A stretch of DNA of 64,000 nt from Wyeomyia smithii (lineage: Eukaryota; Arthropoda; Insecta; Diptera; Culicidae), in assembly GCF_029784165.1 (NCBI RefSeq), contig NC_073694.1:24996506-25060505 (forward strand), given 5' to 3'. Position numbers and translations under genes: made by a program. Positions within the stretch are counted from its first letter, which is position 1. Every line of letters starts with the position of its first letter. This document shows, one piece after another, positions 54,321 through 64,000 of this stretch. The notes beneath the pieces were generated by a model that was not told the DNA's origin, searched no databases, and worked only from the letters and a program-made list of their open reading frames with translations.

Positions 54321-57245
54321 TGAATGGCTTCATATGGCCTTCATAGCCTCTACTCGTCAACCAATGAAAACGGCCTAAGGCTGATAAACTTTGCCGCGGC
54401 CAGAGGAATGGCAATATGTAGCTCCTACTTTCCACGTTTGAATATTCGGAAACACACCTGGAGGCATCCAAATGGAGAAGCCAGCTCCCAGATTGATCTA
54501 ACGCACTGATTGACGGACGGCACTTTTCGGATATTACTGATTTTAGGACTTTTCGGGGACCAAACATTGACTGTCGTTTGTTAGATCCACGCACGGTTGT
54601 CGAACGTGCTTAAAACTCGTACAGCGAGGACGACGCGTTTCAACATTCAGCGGTTAAAAGCTGATGACGTGGCAGCAGAATACGCCAGAGAGAACAGCGG
54701 GAGAAAGGAGTGGAAGACATAAATGAGGTGTGGAGCAGTATCCACGGTGCCATCGAAACGACTGCGAGAGAGGTGGTAGGTACGGCGCGTGGAAGACAGC
54801 GTAACGGCTGGTTCGATGCCGAGTGCCAGAGAGCGACAGATGAGAAGACGCATGCCAGGAGCCGCATGCTCACTGCGGCTACGCGTCAGAACAGAGAGAG
54901 GTATAGGGAAGCAAGAGCTGCCGACAATAGAACCCACCGTCGAAAAAAGGGCGAGTACGAGGAGCAGGTGCTCGCCAGCGCAAAGGACAGTTATGCTCGA
55001 AACGACGTGCGGAGCATCTATAGAACCGTCAATAGAGTCAGAAGCAGGAATTTCCCTGTGCCGGCCATGTGTAATGACAACTGACAAGGACGGCAACCTG
55101 CTTACTGATAAATCGACGGTTGAGTCGGATGAGCAGAGTAGGAACAGGATAACGATTATGAGTGACGAACAAGCTGTGAAGCCACCAACACAGGATGAGG
55201 TGAAAAAGGCGATTAGTGAGCGGCAAGGTCGCTGGGAAGGACGGTGTCCCGGCTGAACTTCTAAAAGCAGGAAGCGAGCGGCTGTACTATGCGATCCACC
55301 AGATAATACTAGAGATCTGCGTGGATGAACAAATCTGCCCATAATTCAAAAATTGGCTAATATGCCATAGGCATCAAATCGAGAAAAACGCATTTTAAAG
55401 TTTTTTGTCGGTACAACATATTTTTAATGTTCATGACAACTTTTTTATTTAGTATATCACCCTTCTTATACCTATGCTGGAACCTTGCCGTTGAGTTGAA
55501 ACAGAGAAATCTGCAGGAAAATTCCATCCGCCGTATTTCCGCGTATTTTCAACGCAGTAGCCGTTTTTTTTTTCAATTATAAACGAAAGGTCAGTTGACA
55601 AACCGGTGTGCAATTTGGCTAATATTCATACGATGTGAATTATATCGTGCTCGTTGGTGATAAAAATGGTTTTAAATTTAATAAAACAACATGGAAGCAC
55701 AAGTGAGGATGAAAAGGACGACGAGACAATTGTTACGTGCAACAATATAACAATGTAACAAAAATATCATTAATTCATAATAATCTCACAATCCACTTTC
55801 CTATTTTTCATCATCCAATGCAAAATGAAATCTGAATCTTCTCTTTATCAATATTACTTCTAATCAAAGAGCGAAATAGCATTTTTTCAAATGTAAAGAT
55901 TTATGATAGAAGGAAACAGTCACACGTTTTGATCATTGGGTTTTGCAGCGCAACAAATAAATTCTTGTAGCATCAAATATTCTTCGTGAAAAAGTCAAAT
56001 TTGATGCAAGGGCCTTACGATCGCTTACCTGCCGCCAGTAACCACCAGGCTACCACACACTTTCGAAAGTTAGACGAAACACAGTACAGTAATAATACAC
56101 TGGTTCGTGAACATGCCACAGGTTGAAACATATTGGATATTAGCCAACTTCTCAATTATTTTGGATATTAGCCAAAATTGTTTCACATTTGCTGCCTTCC
56201 CAAATGCATTTTTAGGGTGTGTACCATCACGAGAAATTGTTTTCTCGATTTTGGTAAAAATGGCAAATTAGCCAATTTTTGAATTATGGGCAGAAATGCT
56301 GAACGACTGGTTGAAAGGCCTCATATGCCCTATCTATAAGAAGGATCATCGATTGGATTGTTGCAACTATCGAGATATAACGTTACTCAACTCCGCATAT
56401 GAAGTGCTCTCCCATGTCCTGTTCTTCAGATTGAGACCGTTGACGGAACCCTTTGTTGGCAAATATCAGGCTGGTTGATCAAATTTTCGCCCTGCGATAG
56501 ATCTTCGATAAATTCCGGGAGTACAACTTACCAACCCACCATCTGTTTATCGATTTTAAGGCGGCATACGACTTAGTGAAAAGAAACGAGCTGTGGCAGA
56601 TCATGCTGGAACACGGTTTTCCGACGAAACTAATTAACCTAACCGAGACATCGGCCGCGTTCGTAACGTTGGATGGACTGAAGCAGGGGGATGTGCTCTC
56701 TAACTTACTATTCAACATCGCGTACACGAAGTACATGATAGCTGGCAGGGAGCGTGGGAGTTCCCGTGGTGTTGGTGCTGAGGTGGAGATAGATGGGGAA
56801 CGATTTGAAGTGGTTGACGAATTCGTTTATCTTGGTACGCTTGTGACATGTGACAACGATATGAGTCGTGAAGTGAAACGACGAGTTACAACTGCAAACA
56901 GGGCCTTTTACGGGCTACGTAACCAGCTAAGGTCCCAAAGTTTGCAAACTCACTTGCAAAACTAGCGCTGTATAGGACGCTGAAGAAAACTGATCGACGA
57001 GTGCTCGGAGTTTTTGAGCGTAAAGTTCTGCGATCGATACTTGGCGGTAAACTGGAAGATGGAGTGTGGCGAAGACGCATGAATCACGAGTTGTACCAGG
57101 TATACAAACATGCTGATATAGTGAAGGTAATACAGCGTGGCAGGCTTCAGTGGGCTGAACATGTAGCCAGAATGCCTGACGAGAGAGCCGCCGAAACTAT
57201 CTTCAGTAGAGAACCAGGAAGAGGCCGTCGACTCTTTAGTAGGCC
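54321..57245 (+). pseudogene. RTE-like non-LTR retrotransposon copy, split by a MITE
   Basis: In order on the + strand: the end of an apurinic-type endonuclease (STNENGLRLINFAAARGMAI, KHTWRHPNGEASSQID), a linker (GRQRNGWFDAECQRATDEKT, SIYRTVNRV), the start of reverse transcriptase (DEVKKAI, LLKAGSERLYYAIHQI), then after the insertion DWLKGLICPIYKKDHRLDCC, a joined C-terminal block (KYMIAGRERGSSRGVG, VDEFVYLGTLVTCDNDMSRE) and LGVFERKVLRSILGGKLEDG with GRLQWAEHVARMPDER. Many stops and deletions; the catalytic YVDD segment is missing. Same family as 36.5-38.2 kb but in the opposite orientation. Confidence 0.72.
55335..56293. mobile_element. 959-bp TIR element with AAAT target duplication
   Basis: Ends CTGCCCATAATTCAAAAATT are exact inverted copies for over 20 bases, and AAAT stands outside both (55331-55334, 56294-56297). 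The uninterrupted RTE-like frame (DEEL..DWLEGLICLIYKK in the copy at 37.7 kb) confirms the insertion point. No transposase ORF. Confidence 0.85.
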
Positions 57246-57309
57246 CACACATGTCCATGATTTCAGAGCCCACACATGTTGACATCATGGAGATTGTCCA
57301 GATTCATTT

Positions 57310-58761
57310 TTTTTGCGGATGTACATCCGTTTATGAGCAAGTGTTGGTCGATGGCACCGACACAAAATATAAACGATCTGTAAGGACATATTGAGTCGAT
57401 ATTGAATTGCTTCGTGTAACGTACGAAGCAGGGTTTGTGGCGATTCGATCGCTGTTGCAGCTGGTGAACGATGAAAGAGATTCCTTTCGTGGTGCTTCTA
57501 ATGTGGTGTTGAAGTCGTTATACGTTGATGATGCACTATCGGGAGCAGACACCAGCATCCAAAAAAGCCAAAAGGTTGCGGAATGATCTACAAGTAATGC
57601 TGAGAAAGGAAGGGATTCAAGTTGCACAAATGGTGCGCGAACAATCCGGAGATTCTTGAATGTGTTCCGTCTCAAGATCAGGAGAAGCTGACGAGGTTTG
57701 AAGGCAATCAAGTAAACGAATTTCTCTTTCGTGTGAAACCGATGGTGATTTTTTCGTAAGCGTTGGCCAAACGGCAAGTGTTGTCATCGCAAAATTGTCC
57801 GTCGACCCTTTGGGAGTCTTGGGTACAATTGTGGTTTTGGCGAAGATTATGCGAAGGTTATGCAGCTGCTATGGCGGAAGACGATCCGATCCCTGAAGAA
57901 GAGCTGCTATTGTGCAAAAGTGAACAATCCGGTGGAGTTTTAGTTGATAGGAGAAAGGTAAAAAGGTGAAGCCGGAACAGGCGCACGCAATCGTGTTGCC
58001 AGATGCGGTGTGGATGCACGTCCGTTCCGGAGATAATTCGGCAGATTTAATTTCTTGCGGCGTGCCTGATGGACCTATGGACTTGATGAAGAACTCTTTG
58101 TGGTGGAACGGTCCTCCTGTACTCAAATGAGATTGAAGTGAAGGAACTCGACGATGCTGTCATCAAAGATGACGATGAGGCCTTTCACGAGATCGTAGCT
58201 GTTTTCTGAGGACGAAATGATACAAATCTTGAACCCGTATAAAGTGATTAAAAATTGTAGCAATTTCCGCAAATACAGAGTGGTCCACGGGACCAAAAGC
58301 ATCCAATCTTTCTGCCTGAAAGAACCTTTTTTACGGAGATGATCATTCAAGCTATTTGTCGATAGCAGCTGCACGTTGGCCTGAACGGATTGTTGGCCAA
58401 GGTACGAGAACAGTTTCACCCTGTTTAAGCGAAACGAACGATTCATCGTGTGCTGCGGAATGTCCTCTAAAATACCCAGAATTAGTGGGCTCATCATCGA
58501 CAGATGGATTTCTTGGAGCACTACACCGCTTCGTTGGTCGACGAGACTTAGTACGGCACATGTTCTCGGACAAGGGTACCAACTTTATCGGTGCCAAGGG
58601 ATAGTTGACCGAACTCAAAGAGCTGCTCAAGTCACCATTGCTGGAGAAGTTCTGACATCCCTGAGGAATCGATTGGAGCTTCAATCCACCGAAGGTTCTG
58701 CATCAAGGTGAACGGAGGCCTGGATCAAGAGCAGGAAGACGCCTCTCTACAAGGTAATGTC
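57310..58761 (+). pseudogene. BEL/Pao LTR-retrotransposon pol remnant
   Basis: Shifting frames read reverse transcriptase (ELLRVTYEAG-like, LKSLYVDDALSGADTSIQKS with the YVDD box, then KLHKWCANNPEILECV), the RNase H linker (LGTIVVLAKIM, SADLISCGVPDGP, SLWWNGPPVLK) and integrase (STDGFLGALHRFVGRRDLVR, MFSDKGTNFIGAKG, GIDWSFNPP). This combination is that of BEL/Pao. At least six frame breaks; Gag, protease and LTRs are missing. The integrase is cut at 58761 by the R1-type LINE. Confidence 0.75.
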
Positions 58762-59043
58762 TTTTTTTTTTTTTTTTTTTTTTAAAGGTGGCGGGGAAAT
58801 CTGCAAACAGACACCTGAGAAGAGAACTCAGGGTGTGGGGATGAGACTAGGGGATAGATGCTGGGGTAGTTACACTCCCCCAGACACCTACTTATCCCTG
58901 TCCCGACCCACTAAAACCCCTCCAGTCTCCAGCCCTGGTCTTCCCGGAACGACGGTTAAGTATTACGTCGGGAAGTGGCTTTTGTGCGTGATGCACCCTC
59001 TTTACTCTTATAACCTCCTAGCTAACTACCTGGAGACTGGTAA

Positions 59044-62000
59044 TTAGCTACCACTGGCGTGTTGGTGGTTGACCCGCCACACACGTTGCAGCTCCAGAAC
59101 AATCTGAGAGGCGGCCGCACAGACCGCGTTCCAGATGTCCGGGTCGTCGCACATCCTCCGGACTAGATTGTCCGGAGTAGTGCCAGGCCCGCTCACAGCC
59201 ATCATGTTGCTCCTCGCTCTTACGAAACGGGGGCATACGAAGAAGACGTGCTCAGCAGTCTCCTCCTCCTCCACGCACTCGGGACACATGGGGGACACCG
59301 CGTGTCCGAACCTGTGCAGATATTGCCTGAAACAACCATGGCCTGACAGGATTTGTGTCAGGTGGAAGTTCACTTCGCCATGTCGTCTCCCGGCCCAGCC
59401 GGATATCTCCGGTATGAGTCGGTGCGTCCATCTGCCCTTTGTGGAATTAGACCATTCCCTCTGCCAACGGAGCATCGAGAATGACCTTCTGGTACCTCGT
59501 ATGCCCCTTGTGTCACGTTGGTCGAAACACTCTCTGTCCTCCTTGATGGCGATGCTGATAGGCATCATGCCGGACAAGACACATATTGCATCGTATGACA
59601 CCGTACGATACGCACTCGCAACTCTCAGGCACATGAGCCTGTAGGTACTTTCCAGTTTGCCACGGTAACTGTTAGTACCTAGCGCTCTGGACCACACTGG
59701 CCCACCATACCTAAGTATGGACGAAACCACGCTGGCAAGAAGTCTTCGCTTGCTGCCATAAACCGCTGAGCTATTGGACATCATACGAGATAGTGCTGCA
59801 ATAGCCGATGAGGCCCTCTTACAGGCATAGTCGACGTGACTCCCGAACGTGAGCTTGTCGTCCACCATAACCCCCAAGAGCTTCAGGGATCGCTTCGAGG
59901 TGATGGTGCAGTCTCCGACTCTGACCACCGCCTGTTGCTCCGATTTACGGTTGTTCACAACCATGACCTCCGTCTTATGATGCGCGAGCTCCAGTTTCCT
60001 GGAGCGCATCCAGTCCTCGACCTTGCGTATACAGTGCGCGGCCGTCAACTCGACCTCCTCGATAGACTCGCCGTAAACCTCCAGCGTTATGTCGTCTGCA
60101 AAGCCGACGATCACAACCCCTACAGGGAACTTGAGTTTTAACACTCCGTCATACATGACATTCCACAACACCGGGCCCAGGATAGAACCTTGCGGAACTC
60201 CTGCGGTAATTGGGACGCACTTCTGACCCTCCTCTGTGTCGTAAACAAGTACTCGATTCTGGAAATAATTTTCCAGAATCTTGTACAGCGACACCGGTAC
60301 ATGGATGCTCCTGAGCGCGAGCGCTATGGAGTCCCAACTGGCACTATTGAACGCATTCTTCACGTCGAGCGTGACGATTGCGCAGTAGCGTATTCCCCTT
60401 CTCTTGCGCTGGATTGCTACCTCCGCCGTCTTGATGACGGAAGAGATTGCGTCCAGCGTGGACCTGTCCTTCCGGAAGCCGAACTGGTTACTTGCCAGAC
60501 CGTGTACACCCTCCGTGTACCTCACCAGTCTGTTGAGGATGATCCTCTCAAGCACCTTGCCCGCGGTGTCCAGCAGGCAGATAGGCCTATATGCCGATGG
60601 GTCCCCTGGCGGTTTCCCAGCCTTCGGCAATAAGACCAGTCTCTGCCGCTTCCACCTGTCCGGAAAGAGACAGTCATCCAGGCACCTCTGCATGACTGCC
60701 CTGAACAGCCCGGGGGCCGTTTTTATCGCCAGCCTGATCGCCAGGTTAGGGATACCATCCGGTCCCGGTGCCTTGCTCACCTTTAGGGATTTGGCGATCA
60801 CGATGAGTTCCTCATTCGTAACCCTTGCCTCCTCCCCTGCCTCGACACGGCTGTCGTCGCTCACGGATTGGATGCTCGGCAGGTTGGCCGACCATCTCTG
60901 GTCTATGTCTGAGATACTGGAACGTCGGACGTGAGACTCGACCGCCGGAGGCCAAGGACTTGGCTCGTGGCGTGGAAAGAGTCCCTCGATGATACGCTCC
61001 AGCATCGCTGGTGATCGCTCTGCAGGCGCCAGCGCGCCTTTAGTCTTGGCCATTACGATCCTGTAGGCGTCACCCCACGGATTTGTATTGGCACTCGCAC
61101 ATAGCCTATCGAAGCAGGCCCTCTTGCTGGCCTTTATCGCACTCTTTAGCATCGATCTTGCCGAACTGAATGCTGCGCGGCGCTCTGTCCTCTCTTCTTC
61201 GTTTCGCGCACGCTGCATCCTCCGTCTTGCACGGAGGCACGCACTGCGAAGGTCGGCTATCGCGTCCGTCCACCAGTAAACCGGTGGCTTTCCATTCCTA
61301 GGTTGGCGAGTCCTAGGCATGGTGGCGTCGCACGCCCGCGATAGCATAGCAACTAGTTGGTCAGCAGTCGGGCGAAGCCAACTGCCCCCCTCGCGCTCCC
61401 TTCTCATTGCCTCTTCGAATACCTCGGCATCAAAGTGCGATGTCTTCCACCCGCGAACGGTCGGAGTGTTGGCTCTACCCGTCGCTTGCCCCCTCTCGTT
61501 GTTGTCTACACTAAAACAGACCGCCTGGTGGTCGCTATTAGTGTAGCCATCGTCTACCCTCCAGTTCTTGATCAGTCCTGGGCTGGAGAACGTCACGTCG
61601 ATGATCGACTCCGCACCATTTCTGCTAAATGTACTTTTGTTCCCAACGTTGGCCAGATCTAGGTTGAGCTTTGCAAAAGCCTCCAACAGGATCTGGCCCC
61701 TCTGGTTCGTGAAGCAACTTCCCCACTCAACAGCCCAAGCGTTGAAGTCGCCCGCCACCACCAACGGCGTTAGGCCCGTTAGCTCCATGGATAGGAGGTC
61801 GACCATCTGGATGAACCTTTCGGTAGACCAACGTGGCGGAGCATAGCAACTGCAGTAGAACACTCCGTTCACCTTAGCAACTACGTACCCTTCTTCTGAG
61901 GTTGAGACAACCTCCTGAACCGGGAACTTGCTCGTCGTACATATGGCCGCCAATCTGGACTTATCCGCAACCCAGTTACCGTTTCCGGGAGGGATGCGGT

Positions 62001-62100
62001 AGGGGTCCGATATGACGGCGATGTCCGACAACGACTCAGTGGCTGCTTGGTGTAGCAGCTGCTGAGCCGCGAAGCAATGGTTCAGGTTCAGTTGCGTCAC
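59044..62100 (-). CDS. R1-clade ORF2: endonuclease / reverse transcriptase, intact
   Basis: 1018 open codons to TAA at 59044-59046. It nicks target DNA and copies the element RNA at the nick. Domains: apurinic-type endonuclease about 1-210 (GDFNAWAVEWGS near 118, SDHQAVCF near 189), reverse transcriptase about 440-760 (LVLLPKAGKPPGDPSAYRPI, GVPQGSILGPVLWN, catalytic FADD near 665), and a Cys/His-rich tail near 938 (CPECVEEEETAEHVFFVCPR). No RNase H. This set, with three CCHC fingers in ORF1, fits the R1 clade. The frame is open from just inside the end of ORF1, but its first ATG is about 100 codons in, within the endonuclease; 62100 is a GTG. Translation probably depends on re-initiation or frameshifting after ORF1. 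Confidence 0.85.
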   Translation of the reverse strand: MTQLNLNHCFAAQQLLHQAATESLSDIAVISDPYRIPPGNGNWVADKSRLAAICTTSKFPVQEVVSTSEEGYVVAKVNGVFYCSCYAPPRWSTERFIQMVDLLSMELTGLTPLVVAGDFNAWAVEWGSCFTNQRGQILLEAFAKLNLDLANVGNKSTFSRNGAESIIDVTFSSPGLIKNWRVDDGYTNSDHQAVCFSVDNNERGQATGRANTPTVRGWKTSHFDAEVFEEAMRREREGGSWLRPTADQLVAMLSRACDATMPRTRQPRNGKPPVYWWTDAIADLRSACLRARRRMQRARNEEERTERRAAFSSARSMLKSAIKASKRACFDRLCASANTNPWGDAYRIVMAKTKGALAPAERSPAMLERIIEGLFPRHEPSPWPPAVESHVRRSSISDIDQRWSANLPSIQSVSDDSRVEAGEEARVTNEELIVIAKSLKVSKAPGPDGIPNLAIRLAIKTAPGLFRAVMQRCLDDCLFPDRWKRQRLVLLPKAGKPPGDPSAYRPICLLDTAGKVLERIILNRLVRYTEGVHGLASNQFGFRKDRSTLDAISSVIKTAEVAIQRKRRGIRYCAIVTLDVKNAFNSASWDSIALALRSIHVPVSLYKILENYFQNRVLVYDTEEGQKCVPITAGVPQGSILGPVLWNVMYDGVLKLKFPVGVVIVGFADDITLEVYGESIEEVELTAAHCIRKVEDWMRSRKLELAHHKTEVMVVNNRKSEQQAVVRVGDCTITSKRSLKLLGVMVDDKLTFGSHVDYACKRASSAIAALSRMMSNSSAVYGSKRRLLASVVSSILRYGGPVWSRALGTNSYRGKLESTYRLMCLRVASAYRTVSYDAICVLSGMMPISIAIKEDRECFDQRDTRGIRGTRRSFSMLRWQREWSNSTKGRWTHRLIPEISGWAGRRHGEVNFHLTQILSGHGCFRQYLHRFGHAVSPMCPECVEEEETAEHVFFVCPRFVRARSNMMAVSGPGTTPDNLVRRMCDDPDIWNAVCAAASQIVLELQRVWRVNHQHASGS

Positions 62101-62102
62101 CC

Positions 62103-63512
62103 TTACGCCCGTGGTTTCGCAGCCGGCTTACCGGCTGGGCACCTGGGGCCTCCCATAAAGTGTTTGGCGTCCCGTTTCCCGGAACATACCATGCACTTGG
62201 GAGACTCCCCACAGTCCTTTGCTTTATGGCCTGCACCTCCACATCGCCTGCACAGCTGGCTCCTATCGGGCCCCTTGCAGGTCCAGGACTTATGTCCGCC
62301 CTCGAAGCACCGGAAGCAAATGTCTGGTTGCTGTAGTATGCCCAGAGGACATACCGACCAGCCGACCTTCAACTTGCCCTCTTTCAGGGCCAGGTTAGCG
62401 TCCGCCGACGGTAGTCGGAAGGTAGCTACCTGGGTCCCCGCCGGACCTTTGCGGAGGCGGATTGACTCCTTAGCCACCTCCACCCCGCACTTCGCTTTAA
62501 GGGCTTGTGCAATGTCGCACCCCTCAGTGATTTCGTCCAGGTTTTTAAGCTGGAGAGTCACTTCTGAGGTGAGTGCCCGCACTTGCACCTCCTTCCCTAG
62601 GACCTTTTCGGCTACCGTTTTGTAGGTAGCCCCCTTGTTCTTGGCGTCCTTCCGGAGCTCAAGTATCATCTCGCCAGTGCGAGATCGGCGGATACTCCGC
62701 ACATCCGCCCCCAGATCCTTGAGCTGGGTTTCCCCCCTCATCTTCTTCAAGACTTCTGAGTACTTCGACCCATCCGTCTTGAGTATGAGGGCATCACCCC
62801 TACTCCGCGCCTTTTTGACCTTTTTTGGTCCTCTGGCTGCTCCGCCATCATGACGCGTCGCACCTTCCCGACGCTTCCTACCCTCTACGGTAGTCCAAGG
62901 ATTGCCCGTAGCCTCCACCTGTGCCTTTTCCGCGGTGGACCTTGAACCGGTTGGCGTGTGTTCCCGTGGGAGTAGCACAACCAATCGTTTCTTGGTGTTC
63001 CCGGGGGCCGTTTCCCCCGGGGACTGCCTCGTTCGCTTAGCGACCTGCCCCGTGGAGCAGACCGACGCGAACGAGGGGGCGTCTGTCTGCACCTCTTTAG
63101 ATGCAGTCGCCCTCCCGGTCCTGGCCGCTTTCTCGGCTGCCTTCACCCGAGCTACGAGTTCTTCGTGCTCCTTTCTGGCTTCATCAATGGTGCTCCGAAG
63201 CAGGAGGAGGCTCTGCTTCAGGTCGCCAGCGATGTTTCGCCTGTTCGCCGAGAACTCGATTATGGCATCGAGTTGTTCAGACAGCGCCGCCACTCTTGGC
63301 CGCGTGTCCATGCATCTTTCGACGGCCTTGACTAGCAAGGGACCGTCCACCGAGATGTCTGGTGTGGACACCGACGGATTCGCCGTTTTTCCACCTCCAG
63401 ACTTCGCCGCATCCGTCTCCGCCTTCTTCTGCGGAGACCGCTGGATGCCACCTCGTGCGAAGGGATTTGGTAACCCCTCCGCACCCGTCTCTTTTTGGTT
63501 CTTCGAGCTCAT
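62103..63512 (-). CDS. R1-clade ORF1: Gag-like nucleic-acid-binding protein, intact
   Basis: From the ATG at 63512 (AAAAATG context) to TAA at 62103-62105: 469 residues. Such proteins coat the element RNA. The N-terminus is Lys/Glu-rich and low in structure; a helical stretch with regular leucines (LKQSLLLLRSTIDEARKEHE) could be a coiled coil; three zinc knuckles lie near the C-terminus (CFRCFEGGHKSWTC, CRRCGGAGHKAKDC, CMVCSG....H.....C). The frame stays open upstream to about 63647 without a better ATG, so the start at 63512 is preferred. It overlaps ORF2's open frame by about 24 nt in the -1 frame. Confidence 0.85.
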   Translation of the reverse strand: MSSKNQKETGAEGLPNPFARGGIQRSPQKKAETDAAKSGGGKTANPSVSTPDISVDGPLLVKAVERCMDTRPRVAALSEQLDAIIEFSANRRNIAGDLKQSLLLLRSTIDEARKEHEELVARVKAAEKAARTGRATASKEVQTDAPSFASVCSTGQVAKRTRQSPGETAPGNTKKRLVVLLPREHTPTGSRSTAEKAQVEATGNPWTTVEGRKRREGATRHDGGAARGPKKVKKARSRGDALILKTDGSKYSEVLKKMRGETQLKDLGADVRSIRRSRTGEMILELRKDAKNKGATYKTVAEKVLGKEVQVRALTSEVTLQLKNLDEITEGCDIAQALKAKCGVEVAKESIRLRKGPAGTQVATFRLPSADANLALKEGKLKVGWSVCPLGILQQPDICFRCFEGGHKSWTCKGPDRSQLCRRCGGAGHKAKDCGESPKCMVCSGKRDAKHFMGGPRCPAGKPAAKPRA

Positions 63513-64000
63513 TTTTGTTAATTGGGTCCCCCTTCCAGCCGCTATCCTTGTCCATAGATGAGAAGTCGCTTGTATGGTCCCATGGTAATCTATGCCGAAG
63601 CAGTGAGGCCATGGGTAAGGGGGGTCGCCATAGTACCTTATGAGCACTATGACGCCCCCGCCCGCGTAAGTCAGGAAAGGGGCATCTTGTCCTAGGACTA
63701 GTTCCCCCCCATCTGATCCTTCTCTGCCTGATTCCCACCAGGCAATGGACGCGGAACGTACTGGAAGGCCTGCCAGGTTTTACGGGACGGAGACCCCTGC
63801 ACCGGGTACCATCTCGCCGTTTCAAGCCGCTGTCACGCGACTTTACTAAGGGAGCTCGATGCAGGTGCCAGCCCTTGGTCGTGGTTCCTTAGCGTATCCG
63901 ACTCGAATCCGTTTCGTTCGCTGCCAGTTGCCATAATTGGGACCTTACTGGTGTCGGCCCCAATGGACGGGGGAGTGCATTTGGTTGATGGGAGCGGCAC
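63513..64000 (-). other. 5' UTR of the R1-clade element
   Basis: GC-richer, non-repetitive sequence continuous with ORF1. It shows no second ORF and no end of the element, so the 5' boundary lies past the window. Confidence 0.5.

Larger units (their letters stand above)
58762..64000 (-). mobile_element. R1-clade non-LTR retrotransposon, nearly full length, 5' end outside the window
   Basis: The - strand element ends at 58762-58783 in a run of 22 A, after a ~260-bp 3' UTR behind ORF2. ORF1 and ORF2 are both open. It is inserted in the integrase region of the BEL/Pao remnant, so it is the youngest layer here. The 5' UTR starts beyond 63512 and runs past the window. No target duplication can be checked. 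Confidence 0.85.

Noticed and set aside
54647..55342. 231-codon - strand ORF
   Set aside because: Antisense shadow of the RTE-like linker and reverse transcriptase on the + strand.

Overview
The window looks like a piece of a culicine mosquito genome, most likely Aedes. The evidence is intron-rich insect genes with very long first introns, AT-rich intergenic DNA, and a dense mix of LOA/Lian-, RTE/JAM-, R1-, BEL/Pao- and copia-like retroelements, tRNA-derived SINEs and many MITEs. The species was not tested by any search.

Two host genes are supported. WASp (Wiskott-Aldrich syndrome protein, the Arp2/3 activator) lies on the + strand from 990 to 34480 in nine coding exons. Their phases join without conflict into a 522-residue protein: WH1, basic/CRIB, proline-rich, two WH2-like segments, and a central/acidic tail. 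Introns 1 (20.2 kb) and 3 (11.3 kb) are loaded with transposons. On the - strand, the last two coding exons of a DCAF10 (WDR32) homologue occupy 51212-52152; its 5' exons are not in the window.

Layout. 1-989: WASp 5' region. 1101-21345: intron 1, with TIR elements at 5755, 8169 and 16408, a SINE with perfect target duplications at 17551, and a broken Tc1/mariner transposase at 17960-19727. 21734-33002: intron 3, with a 1.7-kb CCCAAG-ended element, a 56-bp-stem hairpin, and a copia remnant (26280-32620) filled by a PIF/Harbinger element, a pogo-like fragment, a 340-bp palindrome and a LOA-type LINE. 34481-51211: intergenic DNA with Jockey-like and RTE-like LINE remains, several precisely bounded MITEs, and at 46.1-49.4 kb an odd array. 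That array has CCAAT/TATA promoter-like modules and histone-type 3' stem-loops, all reading on the - strand, with no histone ORF. 52153-64000: upstream (intronic or 5') side of DCAF10, with degenerate tandem repeats, an RTE-like LINE split by a 959-bp TIR element, a BEL/Pao remnant, and inside that a young R1-clade LINE with both ORFs open, running off the right edge.

The host genes do not appear to work together. What ties the window together is layered insertion. Several MITEs sit inside LINE copies whose paralogues elsewhere in the window give the sequence before insertion, so element ends and target duplications can be read directly. The most unusual signals are the histone-like array, the two related palindromes embedded in it, the 56-bp hairpin, and the R1 ORF2 that has no ATG near its start.
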